Notes: generated by a model not told the origin, from the sequence alone. Positions 1-9,388 are shown, counted from the stretch's first letter. The stretch is DNA of 64,000 nt from Sphaerisporangium rufum (GCF_016863395.1 NZ_BOOU01000029.1:1-64000); one strand, 5' to 3'. Translations and numbers: made by a program.

Positions 1-1
1 T

Positions 2-70
2 GAGGAGCCGAACTTCTCCTGGGAGCGCACCGACCGCGTCGAGCAGCTCAAGCAGGCCGCCGGCAGCTGA
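2..70 (+). CDS. metK: S-adenosylmethionine synthetase, C-terminal fragment
   Basis: Only the last 22 codons are in the window; the gene begins upstream of it. The visible end reads FSWERTDRVEQLKQAAGS and matches the usual actinobacterial MetK C-terminus, where a phenylalanine, a tryptophan and the ERTD motif close the protein. MetK makes S-adenosylmethionine from methionine and ATP. A strong hairpin follows the stop, and priA follows in the same direction, the order commonly seen in actinomycetes. With so few residues the call rests on this tail plus the neighbour. Confidence 0.75.
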   Translation, partial: EEPNFSWERTDRVEQLKQAAGS

Positions 71-96
71 TTCCGGCGCCTGACCAGGCAGGTGGG

Positions 97-126
97 CGCG
101 GCCCGCGGGGCGACCCGCGGGCCGCG
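97..126 (+). terminator. Hairpin terminator after metK
   Basis: Two perfect 13-base arms, CGCGGCCCGCGGG and its complement, enclose a 4-base GCGA loop 27 bases after the metK stop. There is no T-run, which is usual for high-GC actinobacterial terminators. Confidence 0.65.
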
Positions 127-165
127 ACTCGTTCGCAGGGGCCGGCCGCCGCCGTCTGGTAGGAC

Positions 166-2874
166 GTGAAGGTGACCCGAACCGGCCCCGGCGCCGACCC
201 CGAGGACCCCGGGGCGCTGCTGCCGCTGTCCGCGGTGTCCCCGCCGGCCGGGGCCGCCGGCCGGGACGCGCCCGGGCGGCGCCGCGCGGTCGCCGCAGGC
301 GCCGGACCCGGCGCCCCGACGGCCGTCACCTCCGCGATCGCGGGCCCGCCCGCCAAGGGCGCCGTCGTCCCCGCCGCCGACCTGCCGGTCGCCCGGGTGC
401 TGGTGGACAATCCGCTGCCCCACCTGGACCGGCCCTTCGACTACCTGGTGCCCGCGGCGATGGCCGATGACGCCGTCCCCGGCTGCCGGGTACGGGTGCG
501 CTTCGCCGGCAAGCTCACCGACGGGTTCGTGCTGGAGCGCACCGGCACCACCGAGCACGAGGGCGCGCTGGCCCCGCTGGAGCGGGTGGTCTCCGCCGAA
601 CCGGTGCTGACCGCGGCCGTCGCGGCGCTGTGCCGCGCCGTCGCCGACCGCTACGCCGGCACCATGCCGGACGTGGTGCGCCTGGCCGTCCCGCCCCGCC
701 ACGCCCGGGTGGAGGCCGAAGCCGCCGCCTCCGTCCCGCCGCCTGTGGCCGATTCCGCCGCAGAGTCCGGCGTCGCCCCCGACGCCGTCGCCTCGGAGGC
801 CGTCGCCTCGGAGGCCGGTGCCCCGGAGGCCGTCGCCCTCCCGCCGCCCGCACCCGCCGCTCCACCGGGGCCGGAGCCGGCCTCGCCGGCGCCCGGACCG
901 CCCCCGGCGGCCACGCCCGCGACGGCGTCCGCGGTCCCACCGGCCGGTGCCGGCCCCGCCGCCGCGCCGGTCCCCGCGCCCACGGTGCCCGCCACGGACC
1001 TGCCGGGCGTGTGGGCCGGGTACCCGGCCGGGCCGGCGTTCCTGGCCGCGCTGGCGGAGGGGCGGCCCGCGCGCGCGGTGTGGACCGTGCTCCCCGGCCT
1101 GCGCCCGCCCGCCGCCGCCCCGGCGGGCGGGGCGCACGACGGCACGTCCGCGGGTGCCGTCCCGGCCGGTGACGGCACCGCGGCCGGCCGGCCGGCCATG
1201 GTGGCGGCCCCCGTGCCGGCCCCCGTGCCGGCCCCCGTGCCGGCCCCCGTGCCGGCCCCCGTGCCGGCCCCCATGCCGGCCCCCGTGCCGGCCAGGGAGG
1301 CCCGAGGGCGCCGCCGGACGGCCGGCGCGCCCGTCCCGGTCCTCGCCTGGGCCGAGGGCGTCGCGCTGGCCGTGCTGGCCGCCTGGCGCGCCGGCCGGGG
1401 ATCGGTGGTCGTGGTGCCGGACGGCCGGGACGTCGCCATGCTCGACACTGCGCTGCGCCGCGTCCTCGGCGAGGACCGGCACGTGGCGCTGACCGCCGAC
1501 CTCGGCCCGGCCGAGCGCTACCGCCGGTGGCTGAGGGCGCTGCGCGGGGAGGTGCGCGTGGTCGCCGGCACCCGGGCCGCCGCCTTCGCCCCGGTCCGCG
1601 ATCTCGGGCTGGTGGCCGTCTGGGACGACGGGGACGACCTGCACGCCGAGCGGCTCGCCCCCTACCCGCACGCGCGCGAGGTGCTGGCGCTGCGCGCCCA
1701 CCAGGCCGGCGCGGCGATGCTGATCGCCGCGCACGCCCGCACCGCCGAGGCGACCCGGCTGGTCGCGACCGGCTGGGCCCGGCCGATCACCGCGACCCGG
1801 ACGGCGCTGCGCGCGCACGCCCCCCGGGTCCGGCCGTCGGGTGACGACGCCGAGATGGCACGCGACCAGGCGGCCCGGGCGGCCCGGCTGCCCGCCCAGG
1901 CCTTCGCCGCGCTGCGGCACGGGCTGGCGGACGGGCCGGTCCTGGTGCAGGTGCCGCGGCGCGGCTACCTGCCGGCGCTGGCCTGCCAGCACTGCCGGGC
2001 CCGCGCCCGCTGCACCCAGCCCGCCCGGCCGGCCGGCGGGACCGCCGACCTCCCCGAGCCGCCCGGGGGCGACCGCGCCGGCGGCCCGGCGTGCGGCGGG
2101 CCGCTCGCGCTGCGCGGCGGCCACTCCGCCCCGTACTGCCGGTGGTGCGGCCGCATCGCCGGCACCTGGCGCTGCCCGGCCTGCGGCGGCGCCCGGATGC
2201 GCGCCGTGGTGATCGGCGCCCGGCGCACCGCCGAGGAACTCGGCCGGGCCTTCCCATCGGTCCCGGTCCGCACCTCCGGCCGCGACGGGGTGCTCGCCAC
2301 CGTCGGCGCGGCGTCCGCCCTGGTCGTCGCCACGCCCGGCGCCGAACCGGTGGCCGAGGACGGCTACGCGGCGGCCGTCCTGCTGGACGGCTGGGCGCTG
2401 CTCGGCCGGGCCGGCCTGCGCGCCGCCGAGGAGACGCTGCGCCGCTGGATGAACGCCGCGGCGCTGCTGCGCTCGCGCGGCGAGCTGGTGGTCCTGGCCG
2501 ACGCCGCCGTCCCGGCGGTACAGGCACTGCTGCGCTGGGACCCGGTCACCCACGCCGAACGCGAGCTGGCCGAGCGGGCGGCGCTCGGCTTCCCGCCCGC
2601 CGTCCACCTGGCCACCCTCACCGGCCCGGCCGCCGCGGTACGGGAGACCGCGGCCGGGCTGCGGCTGCCGCCGGACGCGCGGCTGCTGGGCCCGGTCCCG
2701 GTCGAGACCCCGCGCCACGCCGAGGGACCGGCCGAGGAACGGTTGATGATCCGGGTCCCGCGGGCGGGCGGCGCGGCGCTCGCCCGGGAGCTGAAGGGCG
2801 CCGCCGGCGTGAGATCGGCACGCAAGGCTCCCGACCTGGTCCGAGTGTGTATGGATCCGATCGACGTCATCTGA
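166..2874 (+). CDS. priA: Primosomal protein N' (PriA), helicase-degenerate actinobacterial type
   Basis: A 902-residue relative of the replication-restart factor PriA. The N-terminal DNA-binding region begins near residue 70 (ARVLVDNPLPHLDRPFDYLVP), and a cysteine cluster of the PriA zinc-binding type lies at about residues 607-690 (CQHC, CRWC, CPAC). The helicase core looks inactive: no GxxGxGKT P-loop is visible where expected, and the DEAH box position reads WDDGDDLH. This degeneracy is known for actinobacterial PriA. An Ala/Pro-rich insert at about residues 190-380 contains a perfect VPAP repeat encoded by 12-bp DNA units. The GTG at 166 is the first start; initiation a little downstream is possible. 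It follows metK, and a 50-base gap separates it from the next gene. Confidence 0.85.
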   Translation: MKVTRTGPGADPEDPGALLPLSAVSPPAGAAGRDAPGRRRAVAAGAGPGAPTAVTSAIAGPPAKGAVVPAADLPVARVLVDNPLPHLDRPFDYLVPAAMADDAVPGCRVRVRFAGKLTDGFVLERTGTTEHEGALAPLERVVSAEPVLTAAVAALCRAVADRYAGTMPDVVRLAVPPRHARVEAEAAASVPPPVADSAAESGVAPDAVASEAVASEAGAPEAVALPPPAPAAPPGPEPASPAPGPPPAATPATASAVPPAGAGPAAAPVPAPTVPATDLPGVWAGYPAGPAFLAALAEGRPARAVWTVLPGLRPPAAAPAGGAHDGTSAGAVPAGDGTAAGRPAMVAAPVPAPVPAPVPAPVPAPVPAPMPAPVPAREARGRRRTAGAPVPVLAWAEGVALAVLAAWRAGRGSVVVVPDGRDVAMLDTALRRVLGEDRHVALTADLGPAERYRRWLRALRGEVRVVAGTRAAAFAPVRDLGLVAVWDDGDDLHAERLAPYPHAREVLALRAHQAGAAMLIAAHARTAEATRLVATGWARPITATRTALRAHAPRVRPSGDDAEMARDQAARAARLPAQAFAALRHGLADGPVLVQVPRRGYLPALACQHCRARARCTQPARPAGGTADLPEPPGGDRAGGPACGGPLALRGGHSAPYCRWCGRIAGTWRCPACGGARMRAVVIGARRTAEELGRAFPSVPVRTSGRDGVLATVGAASALVVATPGAEPVAEDGYAAAVLLDGWALLGRAGLRAAEETLRRWMNAAALLRSRGELVVLADAAVPAVQALLRWDPVTHAERELAERAALGFPPAVHLATLTGPAAAVRETAAGLRLPPDARLLGPVPVETPRHAEGPAEERLMIRVPRAGGAALARELKGAAGVRSARKAPDLVRVCMDPIDVI
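1201..1296 (+). repeat. 12-bp tandem repeat inside priA
   Basis: Eight consecutive 12-bp units of consensus GTGCCGGCCCCC. The first, seventh and last units each carry substitutions. They keep frame and encode a (V/M)PAP repeat in the low-complexity insert of PriA. Confidence 0.95.
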
Positions 2875-2912
2875 CCCGACCTCGCCGATTCGCGGTGCTG
2901 AAAGTAAGCCGT

Positions 2913-2918
2913 TAGTTT
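2913..2918 (+). promoter_or_regulatory. Possible -10 element for a leaderless transcript
   Basis: TAGTTT lies 6 bases before the GTG at 2925, the spacing expected when transcription begins at the start codon. No Shine-Dalgarno sequence is visible upstream of that GTG. Confidence 0.35.
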
Positions 2919-2924
2919 CTCCCT

Positions 2925-4634
2925 GTGTCGATCGAATGGGTGAACGGGGCCATCGAGGAGATCCGGGCGTGGGGGCGCTCGAACGGCATCTCCGTGGACA
3001 TCGACGAAGTGCGTCTCCTGTGCGACTACGCCAGCGACTACCTCAACGTCGGCGAGCTCGCCGACTTCACGCCCGAAACGTTCGAGCAGCTGCTGCTCGA
3101 CATCTATCCCCGCAAGGTCATCACACCGCCGGAGAGCGCCCCCGAGACGGTGGCCGCGGCCCGCACGCTGGTCGACTACCTGCTGGACAGCGGGGAGATC
3201 GGCACCAAGATGGCCGGCCGCATGCGTGCCCGGATCGACCGGATCGCACCGGAGATGCCGGCGGCACTGGCCGACACCACCAGGTACGGCATGGCCAAGA
3301 GCATCTTCGGGGCGATGGGCGCCGACGCCCTGGAACAGGGCATGCCGGCCGGCCTGGTCGGGGACGCGGCCGGCCCGCGGCCCCGCCGCGCGCACGGCGG
3401 CACCCCGGGTGAGGAATGCGAGTGCCCGGCCTGCACGCCGCTGCCGGCGGTCCGGCTGGCACCACCGGCCGAGGTGGCCGCGGCCGTCAGAGACTCCGGG
3501 CTGCTGCGCGACGCCCACCTGGTGGCGGGCTGGGTGCTCGGCGGCGGCCACACCCCGACCGCCGCCGGGGCGCTGCGGGTCCGGGACGCCCGGCGCGTCG
3601 CCGCCGAGCACGATGTGGGCGCGCCCGCGCTGGCCTGGGAACTGGCCGTCGCCCTCGGCCTGGTCGAGGTCGAGGGCCGGGCGGTGCGCGCGGCCGCCGG
3701 GCTGCGGCCCCCCGCCGAGCGCGACGACCCCGAGGTGCTCGACCTGTGGGCGCGCACCGTCGCCTTCCTCACCGGCGGCCCCGAGGCCGACGTCAGCGGC
3801 TCCCCCGGGGTGGACCGCGAGATCTACGCCATCCACGACATGCTCTACCGCCTGCGCGGGCCGGTGGACGTCCAGGAGATCGCCGAGCACCTCGAGCAGG
3901 TGGGTGAGGACACCGGCCAGGCCACGGCCGGCGGCGGCCTCGCCGAGGCCCTGGACGCGCTGGCCCGCTGCGGCACCGTCGAGCGGGCCGGCGGCGTGGT
4001 CCGGCTCACCCCGCACGGCCTGTGGGGGCTGCGCGAGACCTACGCCCGGATGGGCGTCCAGGCCCCGGTCGCGGCCGACCCGGCCGAATGCGACGCGGCC
4101 GGCCTGATCGAGGCCCTCACCGGCGAGACGCTGGCCGAGCGGGCCGACCGTGACATCGCGGCCTGGCTCGCCCGGCGGTCACCGGAGGAGGCCGCCCGCG
4201 AACTGCTCGGCGCCGTCGCGGGCGGGGCCGCCGTTCCGCGCGGTGTCGCGGTCACCGTGGTGGACCGCCTGGGCCCGGCGGCCGAGCCCGCCGTCCGGGA
4301 GTTCCTGGACGACCCGGAGTTGCGGCCGCACGCCGTCCAGTGGCTGTCCGCGCACGGCCTGCCGGCGCCCAGGCTCACCCCCGAAGAAGTGCTCTGGGTG
4401 GGCGTCGACATGCTCGCGCCGGCCCTGCCGAGCGCCGACCACGACCCCGAGGCGTTCGCCGGGCACCTGGCCGCGTCCGGCCCGCCGGCGCACGTGATCG
4501 AGGAGATGTGGCGGGTGGACCACCCGGACGTGGCGGAGGTGCTCGACCTGCTCGGCCGCCACCTGCCCGACCCCGACGCCGCCAAGGCGGCCCGCAAGGC
4601 GGCCTTCAAGGCCCGCTCCCGCGGCATAGGATGA
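2925..4634 (+). CDS. Protein of unknown function, CxCxxC paralog A
   Basis: A 569-residue soluble protein that I cannot assign to a named family. An acidic helical region (about residues 1-135) has no counterpart in the next gene. Then come a CxCxxC cluster at C165, C167 and C170, a region reading like a winged helix (DALARCGTVERAGGVVRLTPHGLW, shared pattern with the neighbour), a helical HEAT-like C-terminal half, and a basic tail AKAARKAAFKARS. The downstream gene shares the cluster, the winged-helix-like segment and the tail, so the two are tandem paralogs. Similar tails occur in actinobacterial proteins annotated as pRiA4b ORF-3-like, from memory only. The GTG start has no Shine-Dalgarno site and may be leaderless. 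Confidence 0.75.
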   Translation: MSIEWVNGAIEEIRAWGRSNGISVDIDEVRLLCDYASDYLNVGELADFTPETFEQLLLDIYPRKVITPPESAPETVAAARTLVDYLLDSGEIGTKMAGRMRARIDRIAPEMPAALADTTRYGMAKSIFGAMGADALEQGMPAGLVGDAAGPRPRRAHGGTPGEECECPACTPLPAVRLAPPAEVAAAVRDSGLLRDAHLVAGWVLGGGHTPTAAGALRVRDARRVAAEHDVGAPALAWELAVALGLVEVEGRAVRAAAGLRPPAERDDPEVLDLWARTVAFLTGGPEADVSGSPGVDREIYAIHDMLYRLRGPVDVQEIAEHLEQVGEDTGQATAGGGLAEALDALARCGTVERAGGVVRLTPHGLWGLRETYARMGVQAPVAADPAECDAAGLIEALTGETLAERADRDIAAWLARRSPEEAARELLGAVAGGAAVPRGVAVTVVDRLGPAAEPAVREFLDDPELRPHAVQWLSAHGLPAPRLTPEEVLWVGVDMLAPALPSADHDPEAFAGHLAASGPPAHVIEEMWRVDHPDVAEVLDLLGRHLPDPDAAKAARKAAFKARSRGIG

Positions 4635-4696
4635 CGGCCCTCGGGACGAGTCATGGTCAACTCGGCGGAGCGTCGTCGTGTGTGGCTGCTGTGGAG

Positions 4697-4702
4697 TAAG
4701 TT
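4697..4702 (+). promoter_or_regulatory. Possible -10 element for a leaderless transcript
   Basis: TAAGTT ends 6 bases before the ATG at 4709, with no convincing ribosome binding site between them. The same arrangement precedes the upstream paralog. Confidence 0.35.
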
Positions 4703-4708
4703 GCGGGA

Positions 4709-6070
4709 ATGGCCAACAGTGGGAACGGCGGGGTGTTCGACCTCGGCGAGCTGCGCAATCTCATCGATGAGCTGGGAAGCGTCTCCGGCGAGGAGCGGGA
4801 GGCGATGCTCGCCGAGATGGCGGGCGGAGACGAGCCCTGCGACTGTGACGACTGCGACGGCGAGGTGCTGAGCTTCCCGCCGGTGGAGCTGGCCCCGTCC
4901 GCCGAGCTGGCCGGTGCGGTGCCGGCGGTGCCGCTGGTCCGCGACGCCCGCCGCCTGGCCGCCTGGACCGGCGTCCGCCCGGTCACCCCCGAGGGCCTGC
5001 TGCCACCGGACGACGCCCTGCGGGCCGCCGCCGAACTCGGCCTCACCGCGGGGCGCCTGCGGCTGGTCTGGATCGTCGCGGTCAACGGCGGCCTCATCCG
5101 CGTCACCGGGGCGGGCGCGGCGCCCGGGCCGGGGCTGCCCGCCGACCTGATGGAGTTCTGGGACGGCGTCGTGATGGACGTGCTGGACCGTATCGACGAG
5201 GGGCTGACCGGCTCGGCGGTGGCCGACGAGCACCTGACCGAGATGCTGGCCACCATCTACGCCACCACCGACGGCATCACCTACGCGGCGCTGGTCGAGG
5301 GCATGCTCCAGGCCCACGAGATCGGCTGCGAGGCCCGGGCCGCCGAGATGCGCCGGCTGCGCGAGGTGCTGCCCGCCGAGCTGCGGGCGGCCCTCGACCT
5401 GCTGTGCTACTGCGGCCTGTTCGAACGCGCCGGCGACGGCGTGCGCCTGACCCCGCTCGGGGTCTGGGCCGTCCGGCAGGATCTTTTGCGTGAGGGCCAC
5501 GACGCGCCGCTGATGTCGGAGGTGGCCGGGTTCGCCGACCTCAGCGCCGCCGAGCTGGTCGAGGCCATGCTGTCCGGCGAGGCGCCCTCCAGCGCGCCCG
5601 CGCTGTGGGTGGAGCGCCGGGTACCCGAGGACGCCGCCCGCGAGCTGATCAAGGTGGCCGCCTCCGGCACCGCCGGGCAGCGCGGCGTGATCGGCACCAT
5701 CCTGGAGGAGATGGGGCCGGAGGCCGAGCCGGCCATGCGCGAGGCGCTCGCCGAGCCCGCCATGTGGCGGCACGCCGCCGTCTGGCTCGGCGTGCGCGAC
5801 CTGCCCGCGCCGGCCCTCAGCGAGGACGACGGCACCTGGCTGGCCGTCGACACCCTCGCCACGCTGCTGCACGTCCCGGACGCCGAGGAGGCGATGGGCG
5901 AGTTCGAGGCGCTGGAAGGCGGCGAGGAGCTGCTCCGGCTGGTCGAGGAGATCGGCCGCAGCGGCCACCCCGACGCCATCGCCGTCCTGCAACTCCTCGG
6001 TGCCCACCACCCCGACGCGGTGATCGCCAAGGCCGCCCGCAAGGCCGCCATGAAAGCAAGATCTGTGTAG
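4709..6070 (+). CDS. Protein of unknown function, CxCxxC paralog B
   Basis: A 453-residue paralog of the preceding gene without its N-terminal helical domain. It starts with a short acidic segment, then a CxCxxC cluster at C44, C46 and C49. The segment LLCYCGLFERAGDGVRLTPLGVWAVR aligns by eye with the winged-helix-like part of paralog A. A helical C-terminal region ends in AKAARKAAMKARS, the same tail as the neighbour. No signal peptide or membrane segment is seen. The pair suggests duplication followed by divergence; substrate or partner is unknown. The stop codon is followed at once by a structured, repeat-like spacer. Confidence 0.75.
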   Translation: MANSGNGGVFDLGELRNLIDELGSVSGEEREAMLAEMAGGDEPCDCDDCDGEVLSFPPVELAPSAELAGAVPAVPLVRDARRLAAWTGVRPVTPEGLLPPDDALRAAAELGLTAGRLRLVWIVAVNGGLIRVTGAGAAPGPGLPADLMEFWDGVVMDVLDRIDEGLTGSAVADEHLTEMLATIYATTDGITYAALVEGMLQAHEIGCEARAAEMRRLREVLPAELRAALDLLCYCGLFERAGDGVRLTPLGVWAVRQDLLREGHDAPLMSEVAGFADLSAAELVEAMLSGEAPSSAPALWVERRVPEDAARELIKVAASGTAGQRGVIGTILEEMGPEAEPAMREALAEPAMWRHAAVWLGVRDLPAPALSEDDGTWLAVDTLATLLHVPDAEEAMGEFEALEGGEELLRLVEEIGRSGHPDAIAVLQLLGAHHPDAVIAKAARKAAMKARSV

Positions 6071-6395
6071 CTTGGCACTCGCTCCGCTCGTGCTGCGTTC
6101 GGGCGCCTTCAGCCGGCGTTCTTCGAGCGTCGCTCGCAAGCCTTCGTTCCTCAGGCTTACTCCCTCCTCCTCACAACACCGGCGCGCCCGAACGCCGGGG
6201 TGGGGGAGCGGCGGGGTGCCGGTGCGCTCTGTGGGGTGGGCGGTCGACGGGGTGATCTCTGGCAGATCGTGGGAGGGCGGGCCGGGGTGATCTTCGTGCG
6301 GGATGGCCGGGGGCGGTCGATTTCGTGAACGGGGTGGGGGTTGTACGCCCATAAACTAGGGGGGCCGTCAGTTCGTCAGGTGAACGGAGCCGTTC
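6071..6395. other. Gene-free spacer with nested inverted repeats
   Basis: No gene is evident. The first 130 bases hold several dyads: GCGTTCGGGCGC at 6095-6106 pairs exactly with 6184-6195, CGAGCGTCGCTCG at 6124-6136 is a near-perfect small palindrome, and AAGCCT at 6138-6143 pairs with AGGCTT at 6153-6158. This looks like a dispersed intergenic repeat element. A guanine-quadruplex motif follows at 6271-6287, then a likely def promoter with TAAACT at 6352-6357. Confidence 0.5.
6271..6287 (+). other. G-quadruplex motif upstream of def
   Basis: Four guanine tracts, GGG-A-GGG-C-GGG-CC-GGGG, with loops of 1, 1 and 2 bases. It lies 109 bases before the def start and 65 bases before its likely -10 element. 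Confidence 0.5.
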
Positions 6396-6944
6396 GTGAC
6401 AATTCAGTCGATCCGCCTGTTCGGCGATCCGGTGCTGCGCACCCCCGCGGAACCGGTCAAGGACTTCGACAAGGAGCTGCGCCGGCTCGTCAAGGACCTC
6501 ACCGACACGATGATGGACGCGCCCGGTGCCGGGCTGGCGGCGCCGCAGATCGGCGTCGGCCTGCGGGTCTTCACCTACTACGTCGACGACACCCTGGGCC
6601 ACCTGGTGAACCCCACGCTCGACCTGTCGGAGGAGCAGGACGAGGAGGGGGAGGAGGGCTGCCTGTCCTTCCCCGGGCTGTCGTTCCCCACCCCGCGGGC
6701 GATCCGCGCCGTCGCCAAGGGCTTCGACATGCACGGCGAGCCGGTCACCATCGAGGGCACCGACCTGCTCGCCCGCTGCGTCCAGCACGAGACCGACCAC
6801 CTGGACGGCGTGCTGTTCATCGACCGGATGGACCCGGCGCAGCGCAAGCTCGCGATGCGGGCGATCCGCGAGGCCGAGTGGAGCGGCCTGGCCGCCCCGG
6901 CGGTGCGGTTCTCCCCGCACGCGACGCACGGCAAGGCCCTCTGA
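6396..6944 (+). CDS. def: Peptide deformylase
   Basis: The 182-residue metalloenzyme removes the formyl group from the N-terminal methionine of new proteins. All three family motifs are present: [10 protein letters not shown] (about residues 46-55), EGCLSFPG, whose cysteine binds the metal, and QHETDHLDG, whose two histidines bind the metal and whose glutamate is catalytic. Length is normal. The GTG start follows a weak GGAG site. It is the first gene of def-fmt-rsmB; fmt starts 4 bases after its stop, so the enzymes that add and remove the formyl group are made together. Confidence 0.95.
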   Translation: MTIQSIRLFGDPVLRTPAEPVKDFDKELRRLVKDLTDTMMDAPGAGLAAPQIGVGLRVFTYYVDDTLGHLVNPTLDLSEEQDEEGEEGCLSFPGLSFPTPRAIRAVAKGFDMHGEPVTIEGTDLLARCVQHETDHLDGVLFIDRMDPAQRKLAMRAIREAEWSGLAAPAVRFSPHATHGKAL

Positions 6945-6948
6945 GCCC

Positions 6949-7905
6949 GTGCGCCTCGTCTTCGCCGGCACCCCGGAGACCGCCCTGCCGTCGCTGCGCC
7001 TACTGCTGGCGTCCCCGCGCCACGAGGTGGCCGCGGTGGTCACCCGGCCGGACGCCCAGGCCGGCCGGGGGCGCCGGGTGCATCCCAGCCCGGTGGCCGA
7101 ACTGGCCGAGTCGGCCGGTGTCGAGGTGCTGCGCCCGGCCAAGGCCGGCGACCCGGAGTTCCTGGACCGGCTGGCCGCGATCGCGCCCGACTGCTGCCCG
7201 GTGGTGGCCTACGGCGCGCTGCTGCCGCAGCGCACCCTGGAGGTGCCACGGCTCGGCTGGGTCAACCTGCACTTCTCGCTGCTGCCCGCCTGGCGGGGCG
7301 CCGCCCCGGTCCAGCACGCCGTGCTGCACGGTGACGAGATCACCGGCGCCGCGACGTTCCAGATCGTCAAGGAACTGGACGCCGGGCCGGTCTACGGCGT
7401 GGTGACCGAGGTCATCCGCCCGGACGACACCAGCGGCGCGCTGCTGGCCCGGCTCGCCGAGTCCGGTGCCGGGCTGCTCGCCGCCACCCTCGACGGCATC
7501 GAGGACGGCACCCTGCAGGCCCGCCCGCAGCCCACCGAGGGCGTCAGCCACGCGGGCAAGCTCGGCGTCGCCGACTCCCGGGTCGACTGGACGGCGCCGG
7601 CGATGCGCGTCGACCGGCTGGTCCGCGCCTGCACCCCGGCGCCCGGCGCCTGGACCGGGTTCCGCGGCCGGCGCCTCGGGCTCGGCCCGGTCCGCCCGGC
7701 GCCGCAGGCGGCACCGCTCGCGCCCGGCGAGATAGCCGTGACCAGGGCGGCGGTGCTGGCCGGCACCGCGACCCATCCGGTGGAGCTGGGCGAGGTGCAG
7801 CCGGAGGGCAAGCGCCGGATGCCCGCCGCCGACTGGGCCCGGGGCGTCCGTCCCGGCGCCGAGGAGCGCCTGGGTGCGGTCCCCGCCACCGGAGGCGACT
7901 CGTGA
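6949..7905 (+). CDS. fmt: Methionyl-tRNA formyltransferase
   Basis: A 318-residue enzyme that formylates initiator Met-tRNA using 10-formyltetrahydrofolate. The N-terminal fold starts [15 protein letters not shown], and the active-site segment reads [24 protein letters not shown], with the family's SLLP and the RGAAP loop. The C-terminal OB-fold region is present. The GTG start lies 4 bases after def, and the TGA stop overlaps the GTG of rsmB by 4 bases, implying translational coupling. Confidence 0.95.
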   Translation: MRLVFAGTPETALPSLRLLLASPRHEVAAVVTRPDAQAGRGRRVHPSPVAELAESAGVEVLRPAKAGDPEFLDRLAAIAPDCCPVVAYGALLPQRTLEVPRLGWVNLHFSLLPAWRGAAPVQHAVLHGDEITGAATFQIVKELDAGPVYGVVTEVIRPDDTSGALLARLAESGAGLLAATLDGIEDGTLQARPQPTEGVSHAGKLGVADSRVDWTAPAMRVDRLVRACTPAPGAWTGFRGRRLGLGPVRPAPQAAPLAPGEIAVTRAAVLAGTATHPVELGEVQPEGKRRMPAADWARGVRPGAEERLGAVPATGGDS

Positions 7906-9359
7906 CCCGGGGCGAGCGGCCGGCCGGCGACCGGCGGCCGGGCCGCGACGCGGTACGCGGCCGGGGCGGCGCCGGGCGGCCGGCGACCGGGCGGGCCACC
8001 GGCCGGGGCCGGCCCCGGCCGCCGCGGGACGAGCCGCGCAACGCCGCCTACGACCTGCTGCGCGCGGTGGACGAGCGGGACGCCTACGCCAACCTGCTGA
8101 TGCCCACCCTGCTGCGCGAGCGCGGCCTGAGCGGCCGGGACGCCGCGCTGGCCACCGAGCTGGCCTACGGCACGCTGCGCGGGCTCGGCACCTACGACGA
8201 GATCATCGCCGCGTGCAGCGACCGGCCGCCGGACGAGATCGACCCGCCGGTGCTGGACGCCGTCCGGCTGGGCGCCCACCAGTTGCTGAAGACCCGGGTA
8301 CCGCCGCACGCGGCGGTGAGCGCGACCGTCGACCTGGTGCGGCTGCGCGTCGGCGCCGGGGCGAGCCGCTTCGCCAACGCCATCCTGCGCAAGGTGGCGA
8401 CCCGCGACCTGCCCGCCTGGCTGGCCATCGTCGCGCCGGAGGCCGCCGCCGACCCGGTCGGGCACCTGGCGGTCACCCACAGCCATCCGCGCTGGATCAC
8501 CTCGGCGCTGCGCGACGCGGTCGGCGGCGACCCGGCCGAGACCGCCGCGCTGCTCGCCGCGGACAACGAGCGCCCGGTGGTGACGCTGGTCGCCTGGCCG
8601 GGCCGGTCCACGGTGGACGAGCTGGTCGCCGCGGGCGCGACGCCGGCCCGGTACTCGCCGCATGCCGCCTACCTGCCCGAGGGCGACCCGGCGGCGATCC
8701 CGGCGGTCGCCGAGGGCCGGGCCGGGGTGCAGGACGAGGCCAGCCAGCTGGTGGCCCTGGCGCTGACCCGGGTGCCGGTGGCGGGGCGCGACGACCGCTG
8801 GCTCGACATGTGCGCGGGTCCCGGCGGCAAGGCCGCCCTGCTGGACGCCCTCACCGGCGCCGGCGGGCACCTGCTGGCCGCCGACCAGCGCCACCACCGC
8901 GCCCGGCTGGTCTACCGGGCCACCCGCAGGGCCGGGGTGGTGACCGCGGACGGCACCCGGCCGGCCTGGCGGCCAGGGGTATTCGACCGGGTGCTGGTGG
9001 ACGCCCCGTGCACCGGCCTCGGCGCGCTGCGCCGCCGCCCGGAGGCGCGCTGGCGGCGCCCGGCCGGCAGCGTGCCCGAGCTGGCCGCGCTGCAGCGCGA
9101 GCTGCTCGGCTCGGCCTTGGACGCCGCGCGTCCCGGCGGGGTGGTCGGCTACGTCACCTGCTCGCCGCACCTGGCGGAGACCCGGGTCGTGGTCGAGGAC
9201 GTGCTGCGGCGCCACGGCGGTGCCGAGCTCCTCGACGCCCGGGCCTACCTGCCCGAGGTGGCCGGCCTCGGCGACGGCCCGTACGCCCAGTTCTGGCCGC
9301 ACCGCCACCGTACCGACGCCATGTTCCTCGCGCTGCTCCGCACCCCTCCCGGCGCCTGA
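7902..9359 (+). CDS. rsmB: 16S rRNA m5C967 methyltransferase, NusB-fused
   Basis: A 485-residue RNA cytosine methyltransferase. A basic Arg/Gly-rich N-terminal tail (about 40 residues) precedes a NusB-like RNA-binding domain and the Rossmann methyltransferase domain. The SAM site reads [13 protein letters not shown], the first active cysteine is in [18 protein letters not shown], and the second is in [10 protein letters not shown]. The downstream motif is shorter than the E. coli TCS form, as in other actinobacteria. The GTG overlaps the fmt stop. It ends the def-fmt-rsmB operon and converges on the GH1 gene with only 29 bases between them. Confidence 0.93.
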   Translation: MTRGERPAGDRRPGRDAVRGRGGAGRPATGRATGRGRPRPPRDEPRNAAYDLLRAVDERDAYANLLMPTLLRERGLSGRDAALATELAYGTLRGLGTYDEIIAACSDRPPDEIDPPVLDAVRLGAHQLLKTRVPPHAAVSATVDLVRLRVGAGASRFANAILRKVATRDLPAWLAIVAPEAAADPVGHLAVTHSHPRWITSALRDAVGGDPAETAALLAADNERPVVTLVAWPGRSTVDELVAAGATPARYSPHAAYLPEGDPAAIPAVAEGRAGVQDEASQLVALALTRVPVAGRDDRWLDMCAGPGGKAALLDALTGAGGHLLAADQRHHRARLVYRATRRAGVVTADGTRPAWRPGVFDRVLVDAPCTGLGALRRRPEARWRRPAGSVPELAALQRELLGSALDAARPGGVVGYVTCSPHLAETRVVVEDVLRRHGGAELLDARAYLPEVAGLGDGPYAQFWPHRHRTDAMFLALLRTPPGA

Positions 9360-9388
9360 CACCCCGGGTGAGACCGCGCGCCTCGGCC

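Noticed and set aside
1201-1296. Possible CRISPR-like array
   Set aside because: The 12-bp units are contiguous, lack spacers and keep a reading frame inside priA.
4040-6352. A 770-codon minus-strand frame over the tandem paralogs
   Set aside because: The plus-strand genes share related sequence at the protein level with each other, including the CxCxxC cluster and tail. The antisense frame lacks such conservation and is a shadow.
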